Of a DNA stretch of 64,000 nt, positions 50,160-61,672 are shown one piece after another. The stretch is taken from positions 89,081,501 through 89,145,500 of the forward strand of contig JAUMIR010000001.1 of the NCBI GenBank assembly GCA_030847615.1. Direction: 5' to 3'. How positions within the stretch are numbered: position 1 is the stretch's first letter; every line of letters starts with the position of its first letter. The notes under the pieces are model-generated. The model saw only the letters and a program-made list of their open reading frames with translations, had not been told where the DNA came from and made no database searches. This DNA is from Gambelia wislizenii (lineage: Eukaryota; Chordata; Lepidosauria; Squamata; Crotaphytidae). A program made the position numbers and the translations under genes.

Positions 50160-53100
50160 GTTATAGCCACTGGGCACAAATATGGCACTGGTCCCTGGCA
50201 CAATGGGAAAATGATCCTCTACATCTACTGTAATAATCTGAGAAACACTGCTTTATGGGCCATTGGAGAGCAGGGAGTTCTGTCATGTTAATGCCTCCAG
50301 GCAGTTTTAAACCATGGAAAGGCCTCTTTCAAAGCAGGAAGTAATCTGGAAGTCGCTTCCTGTTTTGGGGAAAAAACACTCCCTAGGCCTAAAACAGCAG
50401 TGAGAGGGGTAAAAACACTGCACAGTCATCTTCAAACCCTCTTGCAGTTTATAACCCAGGTCTCTAATGGTCCAAACAGGTACCATGTAGAATGCCTAAA
50501 ACCTGGATAAAATCCGGAAATATGACAGTCCTAACAGTGGGACCAAGAGTGCAGTCCCTGGGTCCCTGAGATGATATTCCAGTGCCCATAAAATGGATTG
50601 GGAAGCCTCCTCTAAGGTCAGAGATGAAGAGCCAACCTAAGAGCCTTCTTCCCATCCCTGCACCTCTCACCTCTCTGACTCTGGAGCTCTAGTACTGGAG
50701 AAGGAGAAAGAGGGACGTGGTCATGAAGAGGAGGGAGGCTTGGATTCATATAGCCCAAAGCCCTCCCAGTCCTTGACCATGGCACCAACTAGGTAGAACA
50801 TTCAGACCAGCCCTGAAGCTGTCATAAATTTATTAGCTTCTGTTGCTCAATAGCAGGGGAGGGAAATTGCTTTTAAAAAAACACACACACACAAAGGGAA
50901 ATGCAACAAACACCATTTTCTTCCATCCTCTCTGACAGGAGCCCAATCGGATATTCAGTAACCTGGACAATCCACACTTTGAGTGGTTCAACACCATCCA
51001 TAGCATTGCCTTGTAAAACTTTGTGGATTTGGGTGCAGTGTTTAATGTTAAAACAAGGGAACATGCAGTCATAATTCCATAGTGTTATTCTAGCAGAAAT
51101 TGCTATCAGCAGGAACAATCAATAGATGAAAAAGCCAGTCTGGGCTAAATGCTCCTTTAATTAATTGTGGTTTTTGCTTTGGATTTTCACTTAAGAAATC
51201 CTGCATGGTTCAAAACTTCTGGAGAGGATCCAAATCTCTTACATTGGCAGCAAGCCAAATGCAACTAATGCCTCACCTATCTCTCCTGCATTGTAAGCCA
51301 CGCTTTTAGAGCTGGGTAAAAAGGAAAACTTTGAACAGTCACATCTCAGTTTTAGCAATGGGTACAACAACAGTGAAGGATTTCCTGCTGTGCCCTGATC
51401 CAGCTTGAACTAGTTAGAAGCCATTTCCTCCACAAGCAATCTTTGAAATCACACTGGATCCTCCAAGAATCTCTAATGGGTTCTCTGAAATCCTGGAGTC
51501 CTATTATGGGAGCCTTTCCACAGAAAGGTTATCATTTGTTCCAAACAAGGAAGTTTTCTGGGCTCAGATTTCTGCTTTGATAATTTCCTACACTATTTTA
51601 GAAATATTTCAGTACTGGCGACTGCATGCTGTTTGGTGGATTCTGGGATTTGTAGTCCCAAAGGGGAACTTTTCACACTCTGACCAGTACGAGCATCTTA
51701 TGCTGCTGATGTTTCCCTGGTATATCTAGAGATCTGTCTTTGAAACAGGATATTTGCACAGCGGTGTAGAGCTCAGTCAGCATCTGAGAGGATACTTCTG
51801 CTGGCAGAACTGCCTCTTTCTGTAGAATAGGCAGTGGGACAATCCTGCTGAACCCAGCAGACCAAACAGACAATCTCAGAACCTACTATGGAGGGCCTGG
51901 AAACCCTGCAAAGGTGGGTTTACAGCAAGACAGAGAGGAGGGGAAGAAAGTTCTCTAGAAGCACACCCTCCAATATTTCACATATAAAACCAGGACATAT
52001 GTAGCCAAGTGACTTTAAGGGTGTGGTCAAGACAGCAAAAGTTATTAATTGGGAAGAACACACAAGCTAGAAGATGCTGCAGCAGCTTACTTTTGCTTGA
52101 GTCTACTGGGATGGGCAAGATTTCAGCCCCTCCTCTCATCTCACCCCATTGAATTAATCAAGTGCGATCTGCTTTTGCACTGTGAACAGTTTGCAGCAAT
52201 TGAAGTAAGCTGAGGACAAAGAGGGAAGTGGGAGGAGTAGAGAGAAACTGGGACATTTTAAAAGCTGCTAAAAAGTGGAACAGAGGATTAATCAGAACTG
52301 CCCTTGCCAAATTGGGCCAGCTGGGGGGTAAGTAGTATTTGAGTGCCGTCATAACATTGGATTTTGGCCTGGGTTAGGACTGTAAATCTTTGCATTGTTC
52401 ATCTTCACATTCTTCCCACTGTAAGAGATTACAAAGATCTTTGTACAGTAGTCTCCCAATATTTGCACTTTGAGAATGTTCTGGGAATTATGCTGTGGAG
52501 CAATACATTTGGTTTTCTATAGAATACCTTGAAATCAATATGTAGAGACTCTCCCTGCCCCTCTGAAAAATTACCTCTGAACTGAGTGAAGGTTGCAAGC
52601 AGCAGGGTGGTTTCTGGATCAATGTCCGCCAGCAAACTCTTGCTTCTGGGTGTGCTTTTGTCTTCAACAAAGGCCCCAATGTACTTTGCTGCCTGTGCAG
52701 GGTTTGTAAAATCAACTGCCCTCACGTAGAAGTTAGCATCAGAAAAAGCCAATTGGTGGACAAAGGACTCTGATAAACGGATGTCGGGGGCTGAGAAAAG
52801 GCAGGAAACCCTGGAGAAGAGCAGTCTGTCCATGTCCTTTGAATGGAATGGACTACTGATGATGAACCTCAGAGCCGTGAGGACTTTGCACCCATCAATT
52901 TTGAAGGTGCAGTTTGGGTCAATGGAAGGGGAGCTGAATTCTAACAAAGTCTGCAGATTGTTTGCTGTTGTTCCAGAGGCACCTAAGTAGAAGGCCAGCA
53001 AGGACTCATATATATAGATGGGGGACAGCAAAATATTATCTTCTTTGTAGATTTCTCTCAGCTTCTGGTAGAAACGAGCACCAACTGTATGAACGGGATC

Positions 53101-53361
53101 TCTCAAGAATTTCACACCTAAACGTTTTTTTTCCTCTTCGCTTCGGTTCCTCAGACTCTCTTCAGACTCTGAAATGAGGTGAGATTCAATTGAGATGGGG
53201 ATGAAAGTCTTCATCAGCTGTTCTCTGACTTCCAGCTCCTTGCAGCTGTTGCTCTTTGTGTTGTTCAAGGAAAACAGGTAGAAGGGGTGGACATATACCC
53301 GATCACTGCCGACAGTGGCAATGCATACAAAGAAACACAGCAAACCCACTCCTGTGTTCAT
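45083..53361 (-). CDS. AGT: AGT, angiotensinogen (serpin-family prohormone), complete coding region
   Basis: Angiotensinogen is a secreted non-inhibitory serpin cleaved by renin to angiotensin I. Four exons, 53361-52575, 49158-48897, 46660-46516 and 45274-45083, join in frame to about 461 residues; human is about 476-485. The ATG at 53361-53359 opens a 19-residue signal peptide (MNTGVGLLCFFVCIATVGS) followed at once by DRVYVHPFYL. This is angiotensin I with Val5, Tyr9 and Leu10, so angiotensin II would be DRVYVHPF. Serpin blocks follow: LLSPIYIYESLLAFYLGASG, LNKPFLLAAYEKES and the end YFGRVTNP. Cys at mature position 21 and the NCT cysteine correspond to the pair that forms the redox-sensitive disulfide in human AGT. 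No frameshift is present. The noncoding first exon and promoter were not found. Confidence 0.97.
45841..46090 (+). mobile_element. LINE remnant with C2H2 zinc finger
   Basis: One frame reads FENSRRTSHEEKRQRRKN and then CCAFCNRTCLSRIGLFSHQH with ACRKRG, a Cys2His2-type finger typical of the C-terminus of certain LINE polyproteins, ending at a TGA near 46040. It lies antisense in AGT intron 4 and has no splice signals. Confidence 0.6.
46188..46420. mobile_element. Long-TIR MITE (hAT-like), nearly palindromic
   Basis: The ends ACCAGGGCTGCATCTG and CATATGTAGCCCTGGT are inverted. About 95 bases inward on each side remain complementary (AATCCAGTTTGACAC against GTTAAACTGGATT; CTGGGGTATGTAGTTT against AAACTACAGATCCCAG). 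It occupies part of AGT intron 4. A target duplication is not clear. Confidence 0.78.
46516..46660 (-). CDS. AGT: AGT third coding exon
   Basis: 145 bases, between acceptor CTTCTTCAG and donor AAG|GTACAA on the minus strand. The first base completes Arg, then 48 codons read IQLTLPKISLKTIYNLQELL...FRLLSNANLTIGK up to the junction with the last exon. Confidence 0.95.
47178..47735 (+). mobile_element. CR1 LINE 3' fragment, antisense to AGT
   Basis: It reads MVRPHLEYRVPFWALQFKR and [20 protein letters not shown] and ends CTCTATAATTCTGTGATTCT. It is more diverged than the copies at 24067 and 36086. It sits in AGT intron 3. Confidence 0.88.
48897..49158 (-). CDS. AGT: AGT second coding exon
   Basis: The acceptor is CCCTCCAAG and the donor GCAAG|GTAAAT on the minus strand. 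262 bases read two bases of Ala, then IIKGASLLKKPQDFWLNLDT...VPMMRVTGTFEYQ...SDLGTVEDQYSLTPSVSWMQKLSA and two bases of Arg. Both edges keep phase with the neighbouring exons. Confidence 0.95.
49478..49563 (+). repeat. LINE/SINE 3' tail with (AAAT)n
   Basis: TTTGTAAGCCACTCTGATAGCC and GAGCGGGGTATAAATAAATAAAT resemble the 3' tail of common squamate retroelements, ending in about seven AAAT units (49537-49563). Confidence 0.6.
49803..49925 (+). mobile_element. tRNA-derived SINE fragment
   Basis: GAGAGCCAGTACAGGTTAACTG ... AAGAGTGCTAGAGTTG and GACCCAAGTTCAAATTTCTGC correspond to an A-box and B-box pair of a squamate tRNA SINE. It is truncated after the tRNA-like head. Confidence 0.6.
50114..50160. 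repeat. (GAAA)n microsatellite
   Basis: About eleven GAAA units lie in AGT intron 2. The Lys/Glu- or Phe/Leu-rich frames across it are artefacts. Confidence 0.95.
50161..52574. other. AGT intron 2, remainder
   Basis: No exon was found. A short GGATTCTGGGATTTGTAGTCCC motif near 51637-51660 is a scrap of a MITE family also seen at 63040-63170. Confidence 0.5.
52575..53361 (-). CDS. AGT: AGT first coding exon (signal peptide, angiotensin, serpin N-half)
   Basis: The exon itself starts at 53385 after the acceptor TTAAACAG on the minus strand. 24 noncoding bases precede the ATG at 53361, with a TTG-initiated extension possible but unlikely. It reads 262 codons plus one base, to the donor AGAG|GTAATT. 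It contains the signal peptide, angiotensin, one Asn-linked glycosylation sequon just after it (NNT), a second at NRS and a third at NCT, and the serpin core to LLLATFTQFR. Confidence 0.97.
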
Positions 53362-53385
53362 GGTTAATAGCAGCTTCAGCAATGC

Positions 53386-55574
53386 CTGTTTAAGAAAGAA
53401 ATAAGAATAAGCAGAAGCTGTATGAATTAGCTAAGCTCTTCATTTCTGTACTATATAAGTCACCTGAGTCATAAACAGTTAATGTGAAGTACTTTGGTAG
53501 AATCTGTTGACCTGCGTGTGGGATCTGCTAAAGTGTGGTTTACAAGGAATATTGATTCCCTCAGAATTCTCTACTATTCCCTTGGTTTGAACACCCTGGC
53601 CTCAGTGTTGTTAGTGGCTTATGCTGGTGAAGTACCGGGACAGACTAGCATAAGTACTTTTTAGGTACTGAGCAAGAAGGTATCCAGTACCTCTTTGTGT
53701 GATGCTCTTGCACCAGGCATATAAGGGCAGCCAAAGGTTCCCAGGAACAGCTTTGCCCCCACCCCCACGCTGTATGATCCATGTGGGTGGTAATCTGGCT
53801 GTCCTTGTGCACCAAAAAAAAAGAAGCAACTTCTACCCTTGTCCATGGGGTGAAGGTTGCTGCTGCTTCCCTCAGCATGCCAGGGCAGTTGGATAGTAGC
53901 TCAATACACTGTGGCAGCCAATCAGCCCAAAAGCCTCTGGGAACCCTCCTCATCCAGTGAAGGAGGAGAATCCTGGTAGAGATTAACCCTCTATTGGTGG
54001 GCCCATAGGATCTTGGACCCTGGCTGCAGCTAATAAATTACTACTGAGCTGCATCTTTTTTATAGGACCTAGTAACTCCTTTCCTACTCCTGAAGAAACT
54101 TTCTAGGTAGCTGAATCTTAAGGAGAACAAAAGATGACTTAGTTTCAGTGAGCATGATGCAACACTGGATCTCAGCTGATAGAAAAATGGCATCACAAGT
54201 GAGGAGATGCCACTCTTCCTATTGCAGCACCCCCCTTGTGAACCCCCAAAGCTTTCTCCGAAGGACTGGGGACCTCTCCACAATTGGTTTCCAGGCAGAT
54301 CTGAGGGTTGCAGGAAAGAGGGATCGTGCAGGAAGTTCTATTGCACTGGCACTACAGTGTCAGCACCATGTTGGATTTAGATCAGTGATTACAGAGGAAG
54401 AACATCACAATAAAAATGATTGCAAAGGCTCAGAGAGGTGGCATGGGGTAGTTTAAACCTACTCGTGCTTTTCTGCCTCTCCCCATAACTGCTCTCTGTG
54501 ATACAGTCCCAACAAACATTGTGTCTCCTGTTTCAGGGTCCTTTCAAGAAGCCCTTCCATCACCAGTTCTTCCTTCCAAAAATAAGACAATTTAGATATC
54601 ATCCAAAGAGAGGAGAAAAGAGAACATGTGTTTCCAAAATATTTGTGTGTGGTAATGCATAAATACAGGGGCAAATTTAGAAATAACACCTATGCTTAGC
54701 TGACCCTAGGCAAATGACCCATGTGCCGGATCTGCCTATTCTCCAAATACTAACTATTGTTGGGTCATTTAAAGGCACATGCTCTCCTTTCTGTTGGTTA
54801 TCTTGGACTGAACAGCCCTTCACAGAGACTTTCAAGCAGGAGGTGAGGTCATACTACCAGCACATTCTGGGCAACAACTAATCTTTTGGAGAAGAAACAG
54901 GAAGGAATTAAAGCCCAAGAAGTGCAATATACATATCAACAATAGTTACCTAGAAAGACAAGAGAGGAAAGTGATATCTGGGTCTGGCTCTCTCTCTCTG
55001 TTGCTCCCTGCTGGTTCAGATTATTTGTTACAAGCATTCATTCTCCACATAGTTCTTCTCAGTTTCCGAAGTGTAGGAATAACTAGTTATAAATAATGAT
55101 GTAAATGTAACTAATGGCTGGAATCCTGTTGGGCAATTATGAATACATAACCTATAGTTACCTATGTGTAACTGCTACATATTCCCGATCCCTATGTAGC
55201 CACTAGTTTAGCCCCTAATGGAGATATTATCCCTACATAGCTTCTAGTAGGGACTGTGAAAGTCCCCCAAACCCCACTTACTGGTAAGCAGCCCCTAAGA
55301 TGGACAGGGGTCCGTTCCTCTGTTGATCAAGAAGCAGCTGTCTGAAATTGTCCCACACCCCTCACACGAGTACGAGGAGGATTTTTCTGCCTGTTGTGTC
55401 AGAGTTCACTCATGGGAGGGGTAGAACCATCAGGCCATGGACCGCCATCAATCCCAGAGGTTGCTTACCAGTAAGTGAGGTTTGGGGGGATTCTGGTCAG
55501 AATCCACTATGTAAAAGCATTGAAGTTATGGTGCTAATACAGGATTCTGATGGCCATCTTTTTCTGATAGTTTT
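53386..55574. other. Upstream of AGT coding exons, mostly unassigned
   Basis: The AGT noncoding exon 1 and promoter should lie in or beyond this stretch but no motif stands out. The part 55100-55520 shares wording with 42770-43165. Confidence 0.45.
55100..55520. repeat. Unclassified repeat related to 42770-43165
   Basis: GGCTGGAATCCTGTTGGGC, ATGAATACATAACCTATAG, GTTACCTATGTGTAAC and GTTCCTCTGTTGATCAAGA have diverged, partly inverted counterparts at 42770-43165. It may be a degraded terminus of another retroelement. Confidence 0.4.
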
Positions 55575-55803
55575 CAGTGGGCCTTCAGTATCTATTGGGG
55601 TTTGGTTCCAGGACCCCTTGTGGATACCAAAATCCATGGATGCTCAAGTCCCATTATATGCAATGGAGTAGTAAAATGGCATCCCTTATATAAAATGGTG
55701 AACAGCTAGGCTTGCTTTTTGGAATTTATTTTCCCAAAACATTTTCGAGCCTTGCTTGATTGAATCTGTGGAGGCTGAAACCATGGACACGGAGGACTGA
55801 CTG
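55575..55803. mobile_element. Tigger/MER2-like MITE
   Basis: It opens CAGTGGGCCTTCAGTATC and closes GGACACGGAGGACTGACTG (inverted match to the start), with GGTTTGGTTCCAGGACCCC and ATCCATGGATGCTCAAGTCCC inside. This wording is well known from pogo/Tigger-type nonautonomous elements. TA follows the right end; the left TA is lost. Confidence 0.78.
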
Positions 55804-56289
55804 TATAACTAAGTTAGATTGAGGGATGACTTCAGTCAGGTTGCAGTATGATAGCAACTGTTTGGTTAAATTTTATAGTTTCAGGAGAATAGTGCACAGC
55901 TAAAGCATTGGCTTACACTGTGCTTTGTTCAGCTTCGTTTAGATTGTTTGGAATTAATTAAAAATAATTAAATTATTTTTGAAAAATGGTAAAGTGTTGT
56001 TTTGAAAATTGTAACCATGACATTAATTGTATTTGTGAGCCTCTGGAATGGTAGCTATAATTCACTGTAACTCCATTTGTTACTTTTTAAGAATAATGCT
56101 TCAAGTGCTGTAATTCTGTTATTTTCTCAAATTCCTTGGAAACTCCAGCTGCCTCAAACATGGGGTTGGAAAGGATAGTTGGAAATATTTAGAAAATGGT
56201 TGGAAAACATTTTTTTTAAGTGCTGAGAAACCTTAATAAGAAGAATCCTGGACTGATGAGAATCTTTGCAGTTTGGGACTTATTCGGTG

Positions 56290-56577
56290 CAATATTCACA
56301 TGTGATTGTTTTGCACAGAAAACATTTTCCATGCAGAAAATAGTATTTCTATACAGAATTGTTATTTCCGGCACAGAAAAATGCTGCTCTCTGTGCAGAA
56401 AATGCTGTAATTGTGGGTGTGTTCTGTGCAAAATTGGCTGATTTGCAGAGAAATCAACTTTTTCTGCACAGGAAACAGCATTTTTTGTGTAGGAAATAAT
56501 ATTTCTATATAGGATTATTATTTTCTGTGCAGAAAATTCTATTTCCTGCACAGAAAATGTTTTCTGTCCAAATCAAC
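56290..56577. repeat. Degenerate array of TGCAGAAAAT-like units
   Basis: Variants of TTTCTGTGCAGAAAAT and TATTTCTATACAG recur about every 25-35 bases in both orientations. Translation on the minus strand shows repeated ILYRN, confirming the periodicity. Confidence 0.6.
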
Positions 56578-57904
56578 TACATGCAAATTTTGTATAGAAT
56601 AATTCCCACATTGTGAATAGGCTTTGAAAACAGTGTGGATTTCAAAGACTTTCCTGCAGTGGGAGGAAAACTGTTACAATTATTCATTGCTTCCTTTGAA
56701 AAGAAACTTAGGATTTTATCAGACACTCAAAATATGGTGTCATAACAATGCCACATAACCGCAAAAGGGTGCGCAGATCAGACGTCATTGCCCTTTCACT
56801 GTTAAAAACAGCCCAAATCCCATCATTTTTAATTGACAACTGAAGCCATCAATAGACCCCTGCTGCTTTTTTGCTGGCATTGCCTGCTTGCGAAACATTG
56901 AGGCATTTAAATCTTGTACATACCCTGGCAATGGCCAGTCCAGTGTGAACACTTCTGGGTCAGAGCAGGACATCCAGGTAGGTTTCACTCTTTTAATGAC
57001 CCTCCCTGGGTTACTTGGAACCTTTAAAATGTGTGTGTGTGCTTTTAAAAACTTCTTAGGCTTTATTTTGGTTTTTAATTTTGAATTTCCCGTGTGATGA
57101 AATTGTGTGAGATTTCGAATGAGGAAGTGAACAGGGCTCTGTTCACTTCACTTCCTCTTTGTTGTTGGGAGCCTTTGCCAAGATTACAAGGTGAGTTCTG
57201 GGATGTTCTTTTGCCAGCATATTTTTTTTTTAAATGCCTGTAAAATAACTTTTAAAAACTTTTTGTATCTGATGAAGTCCTTAGTGAAGAACTGCATCCC
57301 TTCCGAAACAACAGTTTCTCACTTCAGTTTTCATAGTATCACATTTAGTCATAGCTTGGAAAAGTTCCTTTTTGGGACTACAAGTCCAACAATCTCCTAA
57401 CCAGGAGCTGCAGGGTTCCGAGAGTTACTCAGATTTTTTTCAAACCTCTGCTCTTCGTAGTGGTGCTATCGGTGGCTTTTGAAAATAGAAGCTCCTTTTC
57501 AATACATCGCCATTAGCTAATGTCCTCTTACATCAAAAGCAAGATCAGGCCGGATGGAACAAGCTAGAGGTTGTCTATGGCTTACTGGAAGCCTGATTGT
57601 CAGTCAGCACACAACCTTTAGCCAGGTGCAGTGAGTTGGCACAAGTTTTCTTTACACTTTAGCCCCTTTATGTGTGAACTGCCCAAAGGGCCATCACATG
57701 CCTTGGGCTCCACCCCTAACACTCACATTTTAAATATTTGGCTTGATGCAAACACTCCCACCTTTGTCCCCTAACTACTCTTAATGACCATTGTTGAAAC
57801 TAAAGTTGTCACCCCACCACCATATCCATATACCCAACTTAGCAATTCCATTACTGTTCACACTCCTCTCCCACCCTCCACTGGTGTAAATGTCTGTCCA
57901 TAGA
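56578..57904. other. No feature recognised
   Basis: Apart from a MITE scrap near 57365-57420 (GGGACTACAAGTCC), nothing can be supported. Confidence 0.45.
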
Positions 57905-58050
57905 GGCTTCACTCCATGCATTTGATAAAGTAGACAGGGTCAACCAAAGCTTGTACTATAAACTTCTTTCTTTCAGCTAGTCTCAAAGGTGCTACAGGAT
58001 TCCTTTGTATTTTTCTGTGCAGATACAGACTAACACAGCTAGTTGTGTGC
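57905..58050 (-). mobile_element. SINE-like interspersed repeat, copy B
   Basis: It is the inverse of copy A at 4836-4975: AAGCTTGTACTATAAAC, AGTCTCAAAGGTGCTACAGG, then CAGATACAGACTAACACAGC. Confidence 0.62.
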
Positions 58051-58507
58051 TACGCACATTTTAGGTGGAAATCTGTAGGGGAAAGCCTATTCATCTTGAT
58101 TTTCCAAGCACTCTGGAATCCTGATAGATTGCTGTGTGTTCTGAAATCCAGCACTAATGCACACAGGATTTCCCCCAGCAGAATTCAATGTAGACACTGG
58201 GGAGGCAATGTCTGAGTAAGCAAGTTTTTAAGTTTATCAAATCATTACATCAGGCTTGAAATAAAAGGGTGCAGAAAGGACAGATAAACTTTGTGCAACT
58301 TAAGTTGCCTGATGTAACTATATCAATGTAGGTGGCACACAATGGTAGTGATAAAATAGCTACAGGCTTCATGGCAGGAAAGGAGACAATATAGAGAATC
58401 TATTAAGAAAGAAAGCAATGCTGTCAATTTTCTCTGTCACGTCCCCACACACACACAGAAACACACACCTTCTCCAAAAAGTGCCTTCCACCAGTATAAC
58501 AAAGCAT

Positions 58508-58700
58508 TTGTTATGTGCCTTCAAGTCAACTCTGAGTTATGGTGGTTCTGTTATAAGAATTTTCTTGCTGATATTTATTCAGAGATTTGTCATTGATTTC
58601 CTCTTAGGCTGAGACTGTATGACTTGCTCAAGGGCACCCAGTGGGTTTCCCTAACTGAGCTAATATTTGAACCCTCGTCTCCTAGAATCTTACCTCAATA
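58508..58700 (+). mobile_element. SINE body, diverged
   Basis: ATGTGCCTTCAAGTCAACTC, TTATGGTGGTTCT, TCCTCTTAGGCTGAGACTG and CAAGGGCACCCAGTGGGTTTCC follow the order of a widespread lizard SINE. The tail ATTTGAACCCTCGTCTCC is the tRNA-like end. Confidence 0.65.
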
Positions 58701-59184
58701 TGACATTGGTGTAGTTATCAAGAGGATTCTTCTCTCAGTCTAATGAAATGGCATAATTTAACTAAAGCTGCAATCCTAGGAATAAGTCCTCTTGAACTCA
58801 ATGGGACTTTCTGGGCTGAGTTAAGCAAGTACAGAACTGTGTTTGAAGTCTATAACACTTTCCACATTCCATTTTAAGACAATTCCTTACCAAAGATTTG
58901 GGTTGTTCCTGTTGTCTATTTTTCCCAGCAGTACCCCCTCCCACACACTTCTCTTCCCTTCCAGTTCTTCTTTTCATAGGGTTTAACAGTCTAATGAAAA
59001 GTGTTTATGATCTTAATCCATAATTTTCAATTTGTTTCTTTTAAAGTTACCCCTAAGTAATCCAAATTAGTTATTCCTTCCCATTTCACTTGCACTTTTC
59101 CCATATACTCACAAATGATGCAACTCAAGCATCATTAGAACCAAAACAGAGGAATCCTTGGAGTGGAGTAGGGAGTTGTGTGTG

Positions 59185-59330
59185 TGGACATGTGTGTATG
59201 TGCCTTCAAGTTGCCTGTTGACTTATGGTGAGCCCATGAATTTTATAGGGTTTTCTTAGGCAAGAAATACTCAGAGGTGGTTTTGTCAGTTGTTTCCTCT
59301 GAAATATAGCCTACAACACTTGGTATTAGT
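59185..59330 (+). mobile_element. SINE body, second family copy
   Basis: GTGCCTTCAAGTTGCCTG, TTATGGTGAGCCCATGAATT, TTAGGCAAGAAATACTCAG and ATAGCCTACAACACTTGG parallel the fragment at 35004-35095. Confidence 0.65.
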
Positions 59331-61672
59331 TGTGAATTCCGTAAAATGTGGATTGAACATAATGGTTGCATCAGTGAATATTTCAGGTTAACACTTCATA
59401 CAAGGATGACTTCACATATTATTAAATTTTTCACTTCCAAGCAAGCAAGCAAGTTAACTTTGGATCCAAATGCTGAGGATATAAAATAAAAGCATGTGCA
59501 CAAACATCAGGCCTTATAGTATTTATATAGAAGAGAACTTTGGAAAAACAAATGTAACAACTTTGAGAAAGAGATAGCACATCATTTTTATCAGCAAGGT
59601 GAAATAACAACAGCACCTAGGAGTAGTTGTAGCTCGACAATAAAAGGTAGCTCAACAATTAGCAGTAGTAGCTCAACAAATAAAATGATAGAAAATGAGC
59701 ACACACCTCTCAGACTTGATCTCTTGGGAAGAGGATCCTGCCCTGTTTCCTGTGCTCAGGAACTGATTACAAGAGACAATCTGGGTCCATATTTATTTAG
59801 CACTCACCCCACGATTGCCTAACCTAAGTTACACATTAGCTGTTCCCTCTGCTCTCTGACTTCAGTGCACTGTGTTCTGGGATATGTGTTTTTCCATGTA
59901 TTGATAATTGTTGCTGTTTCCTTTCCTGGTGAGAAAAGCAAGCACTGGCCTGGGAGATCATTTCATCAGTGCTCTGTTAGCTGCCTCCTCCAAGTCCTTG
60001 TTCCTCATATGTTCTCACTCCTCTAAAATGGAAACTGCCGAGTTGCAGACCTTATCCTGCAAGGCAAACAGCAAATCGTACCTGACATCATGACATTATA
60101 TAAATCATCTCTAGCACACCATTTGTGAATTGTAAACAGGAGACAGGAGGGATGGTAGTGAAAGGGGTGGAAAGTTCATGCCTTAAAAATTAGACTTGGG
60201 TCAGAAGACTTTGGGTGCCATGGCTTATTACGGAGGCCAGGATCCTCTACCAACCATACAAGAAACTCCCTCCTTCAAACCCATCTTGTAGCTGCCAGAG
60301 CCCCTCCCAACAGAGCCATTTAATGGCTGGTGGAGAACTGTCCAGCCATGTTTCTATAGCTGCATGCACAACAATGACATAATCCTCTGGAAACTCCAGA
60401 GGACTCCTTGGGGGGATCCCAGAGGATGTCTGCCATTGTGTGGTCCATGTTGGGAGGATGACTGCAGCAGCTAAAAGGGGAATTTGGGGAGACATACTGT
60501 AGTTCTGCCTGTGGAACTTTAATACTATATCTCTGTGATGGAGGATCTCAACCTTTGGGTGCTACTGGACAGAAAGCTCCAAGTGTTATGCATTAAAAAA
60601 CATTGTGCAGTTATTCCACTGTTTACTCCTTAACAGATTGTCTGTGTAAAGAGGTGGGGGAAAGATGGAACAGGCAGTGGGAGAATACAGGAGAGCTACA
60701 AGAAGAAGACAATTGGCAAGAGCCCACATTGGGGTGCATAGTATACACCTTTGCATGTGGAATTGTGCTATACAACCCATGTGTTGAATGGCAATGTAGA
60801 ACAATAGACTGCACAAAGGAATGCATAGCAGAATGTACAAACAAATACAAAACCAAAGGATTATTACTGTCAGTCTCAGCAGGGGTACATGGATGCACAT
60901 TGTCCAGTAATGTACATCCAGATGTGCAAGGGCATTGCATGTGCAATGGGGCCAAAAGTGCAATTCTGCTTCTACTGCCTTGAATGTGGATGTTGCACAC
61001 TAGACAACAATTTTGAACAGCTTTTTTAGGGGAATTTACATAAGTGGATTCCAGCCAATGTCATCTGAATCTCTCCTGAAATGCCATGAAATCAACAGGG
61101 TGATGGAGAAATAAAAGCCTTATTGGGCATCAGACTTTGTGTTCTCTAAACTAGGATCTCATGATTTGTTTTGCCCAGTTTCTTCTGATTACTTTGTTGT
61201 AAGTCAGCCACTTATATTTTTCAAAACAGAGGGCAAAGGAGATTGTATATCTGTGTAAATCTTCATATATTAATCTGGAAGCATAGATGCAAATTTAGAG
61301 ATAGTTATTGTGAGTTAAATAAAAATATAGGCTGGCAGCCTGTTGGTAATTTATGACATTGTAACCCAACTAGCCATTGTGCAGTTTAGAATTGTGGCAT
61401 TGCACAACCATCATTTCCAGGAGGGGAACGTTGTCATAGCTGTGCCATTGTAACCATTGCACAAGCAGAGTGAACAGCATGACCATTGTGCAATGGTCAC
61501 AATGCACAACAGTAGGGCACTTTGTGGGATGATCCGCCCTTGCTCAGTGACAGTGCAAGGGGGCAATGGCCCTCAGCGGAGCCACGAGGCACTGATGTTC
61601 CAGAACAGAGGGTGGTGAAAAGCCATGGATGACCTGTGCTCAGCCATAAAAATTTCCCTGTTGTACAATGGA
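59331..61672. other. Intergenic with CATTGTGCA-type words
   Basis: No gene is recognised. Between about 60590 and 61520 the words TTGTGCA, TGCACA and CATTGTGCAATGG recur, creating overlapping 125-codon frames on both strands that I do not regard as coding. Confidence 0.45.

Noticed and set aside
53362..53382. TTG-initiated seven-residue extension of AGT
   Set aside because: The ATG at 53361 gives a normal signal peptide, matching the usual start in this exon; a TTG start is improbable in a vertebrate gene.
53645..53953. 102-codon frame upstream of AGT
   Set aside because: No similarity, splice signals or composition bias; the overlapping frames are equally long.
60586..61000. Overlapping 125-126-codon frames on both strands
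   Set aside because: They mirror each other across repeated TGCA-type words; no splice context, domain or codon bias supports a gene.
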